The position numbers and the translations under genes are program-made. The notes below the pieces were generated by a model. It was not told the DNA's origin and did no database searches. It saw only the letters and a program-made list of their open reading frames with translations. Shown piece by piece: positions 34,912-42,967 of a DNA stretch of 64,000 nt. Positions within the stretch are counted from its first letter, which is position 1. Every line of letters begins with the position of its first letter. The stretch comes from Candidatus Mesenet endosymbiont of Phosphuga atrata (GTDB taxonomy: Bacteria; Pseudomonadota; Alphaproteobacteria; Rickettsiales; Anaplasmataceae), in the NCBI RefSeq assembly GCF_964020175.1, contig NZ_OZ026541.1, forward strand, positions 1,116,001 through 1,180,000. Direction: 5' to 3'.

Positions 34912-35778
34912 ATGGTTTTGTACATTGGCGGTAAATCTTATAGCAATGAAAGTGATCTATTGGGTGCTGTAAAAAATCTCCCTTCCCCACTTCTTGATGT
35001 AGTAACTGATTTTGATGATAAAATTTACACTATGCGCCAGGATGAAGATAGACCTGATTTTTTAATCAGCAACCAACAAAATGGTGATTTTAAAAATATT
35101 AAAGGAAAAAGTGATCATATTTTTTCAAGAGAAAATAGAATTAGTGATAAAGAAGCCTATCGCATAAATCAAGGTAATGTTGGTTTTATAAGTAATGGTA
35201 AAATTGGTACAAACGATGTTTATGATTGTGTTGCATTAATTATTCAAGATAAGAAAAGTAAAAAAACAGCTTTAGCTCATATAACTACATCAACAAATCA
35301 AAAGTTTTTACCAAATATCTTATCTTATATGCCAGTAGGTGAAAAGGAAGTGATTATGGTTGGTGGTCAATATATGAGTGGGAAATACAATGTAAGATAT
35401 ATACTGAGTGTTTTAGCAAAATATCAATATGATATATCAATTGATAAGTCTTATGTTTGTGATAGCAGGTATGTTCATGATAAATCATGGAATTTTTGTG
35501 AAGCTTGTTATATCTTAAACACAAGATGTGGTAACGTTACTGTTGACACTTCAAATTTAGAAATTAGTTGTAACTTTCCAGCACGGAGTTTACCTAAAAT
35601 TGAAGGGGTTCCATATTCTTTTTCTGATGATTTAGATAGATTACCTAACTTAAATAGCTGTGACGATGTAAAACAATATAATGATGATATGGATAATATA
35701 AGTTGTTCCATACCTAATTCAAAATTACAAAATACAAAACCTACTAATTTGGAAGTTAATACTCCAAAAATTTTATAA
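34912..35778 (+). CDS. CheD-like putative glutamine deamidase
   Basis: A 288-residue soluble protein without signal peptide. Residues T100, C106 and H123 (in NGKIGTNDVYDCVALI and KKTALAHI) have exactly the 6- and 17-residue spacing of the Thr-Cys-His triad recalled for Thermotoga CheD (T21, C27, H44). The region after the His also follows the CheD order: VIMVGGQYM, then GKYNVRYILSVLAKYQYDI, a VCDSRYVHD segment in place of GGxxGRxv, and RCGNVTVDT. CheD-fold enzymes deamidate glutamines, as do the CNF1-type toxins with a similar Cys-His site. The N-terminal 90 residues and the acidic tail (238-288) are extra. Nothing in the window points to chemotaxis, so it may act on another target, possibly in the host. 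Family is inferred from motifs only. Confidence 0.55.
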   Translation: MVLYIGGKSYSNESDLLGAVKNLPSPLLDVVTDFDDKIYTMRQDEDRPDFLISNQQNGDFKNIKGKSDHIFSRENRISDKEAYRINQGNVGFISNGKIGTNDVYDCVALIIQDKKSKKTALAHITTSTNQKFLPNILSYMPVGEKEVIMVGGQYMSGKYNVRYILSVLAKYQYDISIDKSYVCDSRYVHDKSWNFCEACYILNTRCGNVTVDTSNLEISCNFPARSLPKIEGVPYSFSDDLDRLPNLNSCDDVKQYNDDMDNISCSIPNSKLQNTKPTNLEVNTPKIL

Positions 35779-35782
35779 TTAT

Positions 35783-35811
35783 AATATTTGTTATTTTATT
35801 TATCAAATATT
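35783..35811. terminator. Putative bidirectional terminator between convergent genes
   Basis: AATATTTG at 35783-35790 pairs with CAAATATT at 35804-35811, with T-runs on both sides. It lies between the CheD-like gene and the convergent hslU. The stem is AT-rich. Confidence 0.4.
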
Positions 35812-35818
35812 TTATAAA

Positions 35819-37294
35819 TTAAAGTATAAATTTATACAGATCAGGTTGATTAGAGATTGTATCAAGTTTTTTCCTTACATATTGACAATCTATAGTAAGT
35901 TTCTCGCCATTTTTTTCAGATGCAGAAAAACTTATTTCCTCTACAAGCTTTTCCATAACAGTGTGAAGTCTTCTTGCACCTATATTTTCCACTTTAGTAT
36001 TTACATCATAGGCAACCTCAGCTATAGTTTCAATGCCATCATCAGTAAAATTAAGCTCTACTCCTTCTGTTTTCATAAGTGCAACATATTGTTTAATTAA
36101 ACTTGATTCTGGTTCTTTTAGAACTCTAATTAAATCCTTTTGACTTAAAGGTTTAAGCTCTACCCTAATAGGTAACCTACCTTGCAGTTCAGGTAAAAGA
36201 TCTGAAGGTTTAGATAAATGAAATGCACCAGACGCAATAAATAGTATATGGTCTGTTTTTATTGTACCATACTTTGTAGATACAGTAGTACCTTCAAGTA
36301 AAGGCAAAAGATCACGTTGTACTCCTTCTCTATTTACCTCTCCTCTCACCTCTGTACGTGCTGCAATCTTATCAACTTCATCTAAAAATACTATACCATC
36401 ATTACTTACAAGTTTTATAGCTTCTTTTATTACGTTGTCCTCATCTATTAATCTTTCACTTTCTTCATTTACAAGTATTTCACGTGCTTCCTTAATCTTT
36501 ACTTTTATAGTTTTTGATTTTTTACCGCTACCAAACATTTTACCCACAACTTCACTGATATTCATAACACCTAGCTGCCCCCCTGGCATCCCTGGTATAT
36601 CAAAAGTAGGTACTATATTTTTATTTTCTTTAATGCTTATCGATATTTCCCACTCCTCAAACTCTTTGTTTCTAAGCCTTTTACGGAAGACTTTTCTGCT
36701 TTCCTTACTAGCATCTTCACCAACTAACGCATTTAATATTGTTTTTTCACAAGAAGCTTCTGCCTTTTTAATAAAAGCTTTACGAAACTTTTCTTTTACC
36801 AAAGTAATTGCTATATCCATCAAATCACGAATAATTGAGTCTACATCACGTCCAACATATCCAATTTCAGTAAATTTTGTTGCCTCTACTTTAATAAATG
36901 GAGCTCCTGCAAGCTTTGCTAAGCGACGAGCTATCTCTGTTTTTCCAACACCAGTATGACCTATCATTAAGATATTCTTTGGTATAATTTCGTCACACAG
37001 TGGCTGTGGCACCCTACTGCGACGCCAGCGGTTTCTTAAAGCAATAGCAACAGCACGTTTTGCGTCACCTTGCCCTATAATAAACCTATCTAATTCTTGT
37101 ACTATTTGTCTAGGAGATAAAGAGTATAAGCTCTGTTCTTCATCACTAGCATTATCTTCTCTTAAACTTTCATCTTCTTCAAGATCTTTATTTTCTACAA
37201 TTTTATCTTTATCACAAAAACCCTTACCTTCTTCAAAATCTTTATTTTTTATTGTATCTGTTTTATTTTCTTCTTGTTGCATTTGAATAAGCAT
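35819..37294 (-). CDS. hslU: ATP-dependent protease ATPase subunit HslU
   Basis: AAA+ unfoldase that feeds substrates into the HslV peptidase. The landmarks are [34 protein letters not shown], the Walker [38 protein letters not shown] (pore loop GYVG), [10 protein letters not shown] (Walker B), [20 protein letters not shown] and the C-terminal sensor-2 [14 protein letters not shown]. It has 491 residues, some 50 more than usual, because of an acidic N-terminal extension (residues 1-55). A start at the Met of MQQEENK, four codons on, is equally possible. It is in an operon with hslV, 70 nt apart. Confidence 0.96.
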   Translation of the reverse strand: MLIQMQQEENKTDTIKNKDFEEGKGFCDKDKIVENKDLEEDESLREDNASDEEQSLYSLSPRQIVQELDRFIIGQGDAKRAVAIALRNRWRRSRVPQPLCDEIIPKNILMIGHTGVGKTEIARRLAKLAGAPFIKVEATKFTEIGYVGRDVDSIIRDLMDIAITLVKEKFRKAFIKKAEASCEKTILNALVGEDASKESRKVFRKRLRNKEFEEWEISISIKENKNIVPTFDIPGMPGGQLGVMNISEVVGKMFGSGKKSKTIKVKIKEAREILVNEESERLIDEDNVIKEAIKLVSNDGIVFLDEVDKIAARTEVRGEVNREGVQRDLLPLLEGTTVSTKYGTIKTDHILFIASGAFHLSKPSDLLPELQGRLPIRVELKPLSQKDLIRVLKEPESSLIKQYVALMKTEGVELNFTDDGIETIAEVAYDVNTKVENIGARRLHTVMEKLVEEISFSASEKNGEKLTIDCQYVRKKLDTISNQPDLYKFIL

Positions 37295-37364
37295 ATTTTT
37301 ATAAAAATAATTTCAAGTATTATATAATAAGTGAGAAAATTTAATTTTAAAAGATATATCATCC

Positions 37365-37919
37365 CTATTTTCCTTCTAATTCCTCAATAATAACGTTGTT
37401 GTTAGTATAAACACAAATATCTGCAGCTATCTTCATTGCTTTCTCTGCTATATCTTTTAGTGCCATACCTTCAATACCAATTAACGCTCTCGCAGCAGCT
37501 AAAGCAAAATTACCACCAGAACCTATAGCAGCAATACCATCTTCTGGTTCAAGAACATCACCAGTACCTGTAACTACAAGTGATATAGACTTATCCACAA
37601 CAATCATCATGGCTTCAAGTCTTCTTAGATATTTATCTGTTCTCCAATCTTTGGCCAGCTCAACACAAGCTCTCATTAACTGTCCTGGATGCTTATCAAG
37701 TTTAGATTCTAACCTTTCAAAAAGAGTAAAAGCATCTGCAGTTGCACCAGCAAATCCAGTTATTACTGAACCGTTTGCACAGCTTCTAACTTTTCTAGCT
37801 TTTGCTTTCATGACAGTATGACCAAGTGATACCTGCCCATCACCAGCTATAACTACATGTTTTCCTCTCCTTACCGATAGGATCGTTGTACCATATATTT
37901 TATTATAATCGTGATTCAT
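37365..37919 (-). CDS. hslV: ATP-dependent protease peptidase subunit HslV
   Basis: Proteasome-like threonine peptidase of the HslUV (ClpYQ) complex. The N-terminal propeptide [10 protein letters not shown] is removed to expose the catalytic Thr in [34 protein letters not shown] (with the active-site Lys) and [14 protein letters not shown] are further family marks. It has 184 residues, standard. It is upstream of hslU on the same strand, the canonical hslVU order. Confidence 0.97.
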   Translation of the reverse strand: MNHDYNKIYGTTILSVRRGKHVVIAGDGQVSLGHTVMKAKARKVRSCANGSVITGFAGATADAFTLFERLESKLDKHPGQLMRACVELAKDWRTDKYLRRLEAMMIVVDKSISLVVTGTGDVLEPEDGIAAIGSGGNFALAAARALIGIEGMALKDIAEKAMKIAADICVYTNNNVIIEELEGK

Positions 37920-38050
37920 TCACTTCCTAAGCAAAAACAATTTTACTATATAGAAATTTTTATGAAAATCCATATTAATAATTTAAATAATTATGTTTTA
38001 ACTCTTTTGAGATAGTATTATAGTCTATTTTTTCAAAAAAAGGTCTGCAA

Positions 38051-39214
38051 TTGATGCAAAATATTATCGATCTGATTTATTCTTTGATCAAAAAAAAAGA
38101 ATCTACTATAAACAACTGGTTTGAGGAAAGTTTTAAAAATTTTAAACCTCCATTTTACAGCTCTATAGATCTTAGAAATTCTGGTTATAAGATTGCACCG
38201 GTAGATGCAAATCTATTTCCAGCAGGGTATAATAATTTAAGCGAGAAGTCACAGATTTTTACTTCTGAATTTGTGCAAAAATACTTATTAAAGTATAAAA
38301 AAGTTTTGATTTTACCTGAAAATCATACGCGTAATGTTAAATATATAGCCAATTTAGTTGCTATTAAAAATATTTTTAAACTTGCTGGAATTGAAACGTA
38401 CGTACATCACGAAAATGTAGATTTAAGCTTTTCAGCTCTCAAAAAAGATGACAATCTACTTATAACAGAAGCAGGTTTCACACCAGATTTGATTATAATC
38501 AATAACGATATGACAAAGGGCATTCCAGATATTTTAGAAAATGTAACACAAGATATAATACCTTCACCTTTACTTGGGTGGCATAACAGAAGTAAATCAA
38601 GATATTTTGAAATTTACAAAAAAATCGTTTCGGAGTTTTGTAGTGAATTTGAATTAGATGAATGGCTAATATCCTCTTACACAACTGGCTGCAAGAATAT
38701 TGACTTTGCTACAAATCAAGGACTAGAAGCGGTAGCTGCAGCAGTGGATGATATAATAATTAAAATAAAAGATAAATTTGAGATTTATAATATAAAAGAG
38801 CAACCATATGTGTTGATGAAAGCTGATAAGGGAACCTATGGCATGGGTATTATGACAGTAACTAGTGCAGAAGACATATTACGAATTAACAAAAAAAATA
38901 GGAACAAGATGAATAAAATAAAAGATGGTGTTAAAGTTGACAGCGTGATAGTACAGGAAGGAATACCAACCTTTGACCGCTTTCATGAAAGTGCAGCAGA
39001 ACCCTTGATATATTATGTAGGGGATTGTCCAGCATGTTATTTATTTCGTTATAATAGCAATAAAGATAAATATTCCAACTTAAATTCCTCAGGCTGTGAT
39101 TTTATTGATATTAGCTCTACCATGGAAAAAAAGACTCTACTGGTTTGGAATTTAGTTAGTAAGTTAGCAGTATTGGCTGCAGCAAAAGAATCACACTTGC
39201 TTAACCAATTTTAG
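38051..39214 (+). CDS. gshA: Glutamate-cysteine ligase (GshA, Pfam GshA type)
   Basis: First enzyme of glutathione synthesis, joining Glu and Cys. The protein belongs to the proteobacterial GshA group unlike E. coli GshA: SIDLRNSGYKIAPVDANLFPAGYNNL near the N-terminus, LILPENHTRNVKYI, PSPLLGWHNRSKS, the ATP-grasp-like YVLMKADKGTYGMGIMTV and the VQEGIPTFDRFH motif with later CYLFRYNSN. It has 387 residues, a little below the common length of about 420. It is divergent from hslV, about 130 bp apart. Confidence 0.88.
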   Translation: MMQNIIDLIYSLIKKKESTINNWFEESFKNFKPPFYSSIDLRNSGYKIAPVDANLFPAGYNNLSEKSQIFTSEFVQKYLLKYKKVLILPENHTRNVKYIANLVAIKNIFKLAGIETYVHHENVDLSFSALKKDDNLLITEAGFTPDLIIINNDMTKGIPDILENVTQDIIPSPLLGWHNRSKSRYFEIYKKIVSEFCSEFELDEWLISSYTTGCKNIDFATNQGLEAVAAAVDDIIIKIKDKFEIYNIKEQPYVLMKADKGTYGMGIMTVTSAEDILRINKKNRNKMNKIKDGVKVDSVIVQEGIPTFDRFHESAAEPLIYYVGDCPACYLFRYNSNKDKYSNLNSSGCDFIDISSTMEKKTLLVWNLVSKLAVLAAAKESHLLNQF

Positions 39215-39392
39215 TATTTTTACATATAAAAATTTACTATTTACTTTAAAACATATGTATGAGTAAGAAACATAGTAAAAAATTTATAACCGAAAAATTT
39301 AGATATAATTAACGCTATAAGCTTTACTTCTGAAGTTATAAAAATAGCATCAGAAGTAAAACCTATAAAATATAATAACTTAAGCTCTAAAA

Positions 39393-39422
39393 AATGTAGT
39401 AAGAACCTAAAGAGCCTACATT
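39393..39422 (-). terminator. Putative terminator at the 3' end of the small ankyrin-like gene
   Basis: Read on the minus strand, AATGTAG (39422-39416) pairs with CTACATT (39399-39393) around a 16-nt loop and is followed by TTTTTAG. The stem overlaps the stop codon of the gene at 39416-39874. Confidence 0.35.
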
Positions 39423-39874
39423 AATATACATTCTTCTTCGTCATTTTTACCCTTACTCTGTTTTTTTTGATTACTATAACTACACTTATCTAAGCTAGAG
39501 TTAGGTTTACCATAAGCATTATCAGTTGCTTCCCACTCCCTAAAACCTCCATACTTTTCTTTAGGTTTAAAAAATTCAACACTTTCTAGTAGAGTTTTAT
39601 TACCATACGTATCATAACTAGGATCTGCCCCTTTCTGCCGACAATAATCGACAACCAGACTGTCACCTTTAGCAACAGCAGCACATAGTAACTCATTAAA
39701 CACTGCATGTCGATCTTCTTTTACACGATCTGCAAACGAATTTACGTGTCCTCGTGCACTCAACATATTACCCCCATTAGTTCCATAAACTCCTTCAGAT
39801 ACCCTTTCATAGGTATTACTAAACTCTTTTTCTGACCATTCCTTTGATTTGCTACCTTGATTACTATTCATCAT
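39416..39874 (-). CDS. Small protein with one ankyrin-like repeat
   Basis: A 152-residue hydrophilic protein. The middle (about residues 60-100) resembles one or two weak ankyrin repeats: FNELLCAAVAKGDSLVVDYCRQKGADPSYDTYGNKTLLESV. The N-terminus (GSKSKEWSEKEFSNTYERVS) and the Lys/Glu/Cys-rich C-terminus do not match anything I recognise. It starts shortly after a GGGGG-type ribosome binding site, which is strong for this organism. It could be a small effector-like ankyrin protein or a remnant of a larger one. No membrane segment or signal peptide. Confidence 0.6.
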   Translation of the reverse strand: MMNSNQGSKSKEWSEKEFSNTYERVSEGVYGTNGGNMLSARGHVNSFADRVKEDRHAVFNELLCAAVAKGDSLVVDYCRQKGADPSYDTYGNKTLLESVEFFKPKEKYGGFREWEATDNAYGKPNSSLDKCSYSNQKKQSKGKNDEEECILM

Positions 39875-40116
39875 TCCCCCCCTTATATTATTCTATAATT
39901 AATATACTGTAATAAAGAGTATTTGAAAAGCCCAAATGTTACTATAGTAATCTAAATACTTGTGAATTATACAGTTTTTACAAAATTTTCTCCTCTATGG
40001 CTACATCAACGAATACATTTCTGCACCACTTGTTACACAAAGATTGGAACAAACAAATAAAAACTCGTATATTAAAATGATATTTTAGCTTTAGAAATTT
40101 TTATTTAAAATTATAT

Positions 40117-40638
40117 ATGGCCAGCATTGTTAGATATGAAAAGTTTTTACCAAAAATAGGAGAAGGGACCTTTATTGCTAAGGGGGTGTATATTGTTGGT
40201 AAAGTAGAAATAGGTAAAAACGTAAGTGTTTGGTATAATTCTGTTCTTAGAGGCGATGTGGGATCGATTTATATTGGTGACGGCAGTAATGTTCAAGATG
40301 GTACCATAATTCATGTAGATAGAGTAGGAGGCGATACTAAGGTTGGCAGTATGGTTACAATTGGTCATGGCTGTATTCTTCATGCTTGTACTGTTTGTGA
40401 TAGAGTGCTAATTGGTATGGGGTCAATTATTATGAATAATGCTACTATTGAATCAAATAGCATAATAGCAGCTGGTTCACTAGTTACAGAAGGAAAAATA
40501 GTAAAGAGTGGAGAAGTTTGGGCTGGCCGTCCAGCAAAGCTACTGCGCAAAATTTTGCAGGAGGAGATAGAAAATATTAATATTTCTGCAGCAAATTATA
40601 TAGAATTAAGTAAACAATATATGGAGAATGATGGATAA
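40117..40638 (+). CDS. Gamma carbonic anhydrase family protein (left-handed beta helix)
   Basis: A 173-residue trimeric hexapeptide-repeat protein of the YrdA/PaaY/gamma-carbonic anhydrase group. The hexapeptide pattern begins at GEGTFIAKGVYIVGKVEIGKNVSVWYNSVLRGD, a hallmark, then NVQDGTIIHVD with the first metal His and TIGHGCILHACTV with two more. The WAGRPAKLLR end is typical. The metal-binding histidines are all present, so it may bind zinc or iron; catalytic activity is uncertain for this group. Its stop overlaps the start of a 39-codon ORF, followed by pgk. Confidence 0.88.
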   Translation: MASIVRYEKFLPKIGEGTFIAKGVYIVGKVEIGKNVSVWYNSVLRGDVGSIYIGDGSNVQDGTIIHVDRVGGDTKVGSMVTIGHGCILHACTVCDRVLIGMGSIIMNNATIESNSIIAAGSLVTEGKIVKSGEVWAGRPAKLLRKILQEEIENINISAANYIELSKQYMENDG

Positions 40639-40750
40639 ATTGTATGTTATACTTTCAGAGTTACAAACATGGATGATCAACGGTTTGTACTTATTTAGTG
40701 CTTTTATAAAAGAACTGTGGGATTCTTTTATTGGGTCTTTTTTTAATTAA
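40631..40750 (+). CDS. 39-residue ORF between the gamma-CA homolog and pgk
   Basis: A short frame with ATG at 40631, overlapping the upstream stop by 8 bp, and a TAA 2 nt before the pgk ATG. The product MDKLYVILSELQTWMINGLY plus a 19-residue tail (ending SFFN) is hydrophobic and amphipathic with several Trp, Phe and Leu. A single membrane-associated helix is plausible. The tight packing between two co-directional genes suggests real translation, but no family is recognised and the length is too short for certainty. Confidence 0.4.
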   Translation: MDKLYVILSELQTWMINGLYLFSAFIKELWDSFIGSFFN

Positions 40751-40752
40751 TT

Positions 40753-41928
40753 ATGATCATTCAAGATTGTAATGTAAGTGGTAAGATTGTCTTGCTCAGG
40801 GTTGATTTTAACTTACCTATCGTTGGTAGTACTATTCAAGATTTAACCCGTGTGCTAAGAGTGATTCCTACAATTAATTACTTGGCAAGTTCAAATGCCA
40901 AGACAGTTATAATATCCCATCTTGGGCACCCCAAGGACAGAGATGACAGTCTTTCACTACAGCAAGTGATTGAACCTTTATCTGAGCTACTGAACAGGCA
41001 AGTTAGTTTTGTTGATGACTGTATAGGCGATAAAGTAAATACGGCAATAAAGTTAATGATGCCAGGAGATGTGATATTGCTTGAAAATCTGAGATTTTAT
41101 CCTGAGGAAGAGTTGAATGATGTAGATTTTGCGAAAAAGTTGTCATCAGTAGCCGATATATATATTAATGATGCTTTTTCTTGCTCTCATCGTAATCATG
41201 CTTCTATTGCCCAAGTGACAAAATTTTTACCTGCATATGCTGGCTTTTGCTTACAGGACGAAGTGAATCATTTGGAAGAAATAATATCTTGTAAATACAA
41301 ACCTACAGTGGCGATAGTTGGTGGTGCTAAAATATCAACTAAGATAAATCTGCTACTCAGTTTAGCGAAAAAAGTAGAGTTTTTGATTCTTGGTGGAGCA
41401 ATTGCTAATAATTTTCTATTAATTCAAAGCTTTAATATAGGAAAATCTTTGTATGAAAAAGACGCAGAGAATATCTCTCTTGAAGTAATAAAAGTAGCAG
41501 CGCAAAATAACTGCAAAATAATTTTACCTCAAGATATTTTAGTTGCAAAAGATGTAAATTACAAACTTGGGCTCATTAGAGGTGATTTGAGTTTTATTTT
41601 AGATAATGATGTAATACTTGACATAGGTCCTAAAACTTTAGACGAGATAAGGCAAATACTACTCAGCTGCGAAGCAGTTTTGTGGAATGGTCCTTTAGGT
41701 GCTTTTGAATATCCAGCTTTTTCTAACGGCACTTTTCAGGTAGCAAGAGAAATTGCTAGCTTAACAAAGACAAAAGAAATAAAAAGCATAGTAGGCGGTG
41801 GCGACAGTTTATCGGCAATACACGCTGCTGGAATTAATATAGAGGATTTTACTTATGTATCTACCGGTGGTGGAGCATTTTTGCAATATATAAGTGGCAA
41901 TGAAATGCCTGGTTTAAGTGTTTTATAA
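40753..41928 (+). CDS. pgk: Phosphoglycerate kinase
   Basis: Transfers phosphate from 1,3-bisphosphoglycerate to ADP, in glycolysis or gluconeogenesis. The N-terminal half has LLRVDFNLPIVG (variant of RVDFNVP), SHLGHPKDRDDSLSL, NDAFSCSHRNHASI and the GGAKISTKINLL motif; the C-terminal half has LWNGPLGAFEYPAF and GGGDSLSAIHAAG (usually GGGDT), and the end STGGGAFLQYISG. It has 391 residues. It is packed 2 nt behind the 39-codon ORF, so probably co-transcribed with the gamma-CA homolog. Confidence 0.95.
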   Translation: MIIQDCNVSGKIVLLRVDFNLPIVGSTIQDLTRVLRVIPTINYLASSNAKTVIISHLGHPKDRDDSLSLQQVIEPLSELLNRQVSFVDDCIGDKVNTAIKLMMPGDVILLENLRFYPEEELNDVDFAKKLSSVADIYINDAFSCSHRNHASIAQVTKFLPAYAGFCLQDEVNHLEEIISCKYKPTVAIVGGAKISTKINLLLSLAKKVEFLILGGAIANNFLLIQSFNIGKSLYEKDAENISLEVIKVAAQNNCKIILPQDILVAKDVNYKLGLIRGDLSFILDNDVILDIGPKTLDEIRQILLSCEAVLWNGPLGAFEYPAFSNGTFQVAREIASLTKTKEIKSIVGGGDSLSAIHAAGINIEDFTYVSTGGGAFLQYISGNEMPGLSVL

Positions 41929-41953
41929 TTTTATTTATTTATGAAAATAAAAT

Positions 41954-42811
41954 TTAAACATTTTTTCGAGCATCAGTATTTCTTATCAGGTTCTCTATAC
42001 AGAGTTGCTGTAAGCTAGGCATTGGTGATTTTTCATCTTCTTTGTAAGATAATACTCCTTTTAGTAGATAATCAAGATTGCATTTTTGTTGAAACTTAGC
42101 TTGAATTACTGGTTCTATTTTATGCTTAAAGCAGTTCAAAACAGAGTCTTTTATGTGCTTTTCATCAAAAACATCTTCAATTTTGATAAATTTAGTTTCA
42201 TATAAAGCTAATATTATACTCAAGCATTGTTTTATCTTGCTTCTATTGTCAGGTTCTATTGCTGTTATATTTAGTGTGAATTCTAGAATATTACGCACAT
42301 AATTATTTTGAGAATAGATATTTATTATATAATCTACATCGCAGCTATTTTGTGAAACAATTTTTAGTAATTCAACATCATTTTTTATTTTATTGAATAT
42401 ATTATCATTAATACCGAATATTCTTTCAACAGCGAAACAATCGTACCCTTGAATTCTTAGAATACGTCTAATATTATCATGCTTTGTTTTTCTACTACTT
42501 TTTTCTGTACTGGAAATTTCGTCGTTATAATTTGGTAGATAGTTGTTATATTGTAAGGCTGTGGTAAGGTCGTAATTGTTAGTACTCTCTGCTTGACTTG
42601 TTAAGTTATTTTCTAAGATCTGTAATATGTTTTCTTGTTCTAATTCTACACTTTGTTCCTGAACAAAAGTAGTTTTACTTTCTATATCAACTTCTATCTT
42701 TTGTGATACATTGCTTTTAAATAACTTTCTTATATACCAATATATGTTTTTTAATGCTTTTTGTAATAGTTTCGCACAATTAACTAATATTCTTTTGAAA
42801 GCTTTTAGCAT
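41954..42811 (-). CDS. Unknown protein with a C-terminal BC-box-like motif
   Basis: A 285-residue protein of no recognised family. The N-terminus (1-35) is basic and amphipathic (MLKAFKRILVNCAKLLQKAL), like a membrane-binding helix. Residues 60-115 are low in complexity, rich in Asn, Gln and Ser. The region 115-240 is helical with ILRIQGYDCFAVERIFG. The last 24 residues hold PSLQQLCIENLIRN, where S266-L275 fits the BC-box pattern [ASTP]-L-x3-C-x3-[AILV] by which eukaryotic SOCS-box proteins bind Elongin C. The match is short and may be chance. It is convergent with pgk. Confidence 0.5.
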   Translation of the reverse strand: MLKAFKRILVNCAKLLQKALKNIYWYIRKLFKSNVSQKIEVDIESKTTFVQEQSVELEQENILQILENNLTSQAESTNNYDLTTALQYNNYLPNYNDEISSTEKSSRKTKHDNIRRILRIQGYDCFAVERIFGINDNIFNKIKNDVELLKIVSQNSCDVDYIINIYSQNNYVRNILEFTLNITAIEPDNRSKIKQCLSIILALYETKFIKIEDVFDEKHIKDSVLNCFKHKIEPVIQAKFQQKCNLDYLLKGVLSYKEDEKSPMPSLQQLCIENLIRNTDARKNV

Positions 42812-42967
42812 GTTATTCCCCCTTTAACGTCATATTATACTAATATCATTAAATAGATACTAACTGGGTCAATAATTTTATTTAAAATGCTATTTTAGTA
42901 ATAAATTGATCTATATCTAGTCAATAAAGTAAAAGTATGTTACCTTCTAATAGGTTTTGAAATTAAC

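Noticed and set aside
36435-36959. 174-codon plus-strand frame
   Set aside because: Antisense to hslU, Ser/Phe-rich as expected of a shadow frame.
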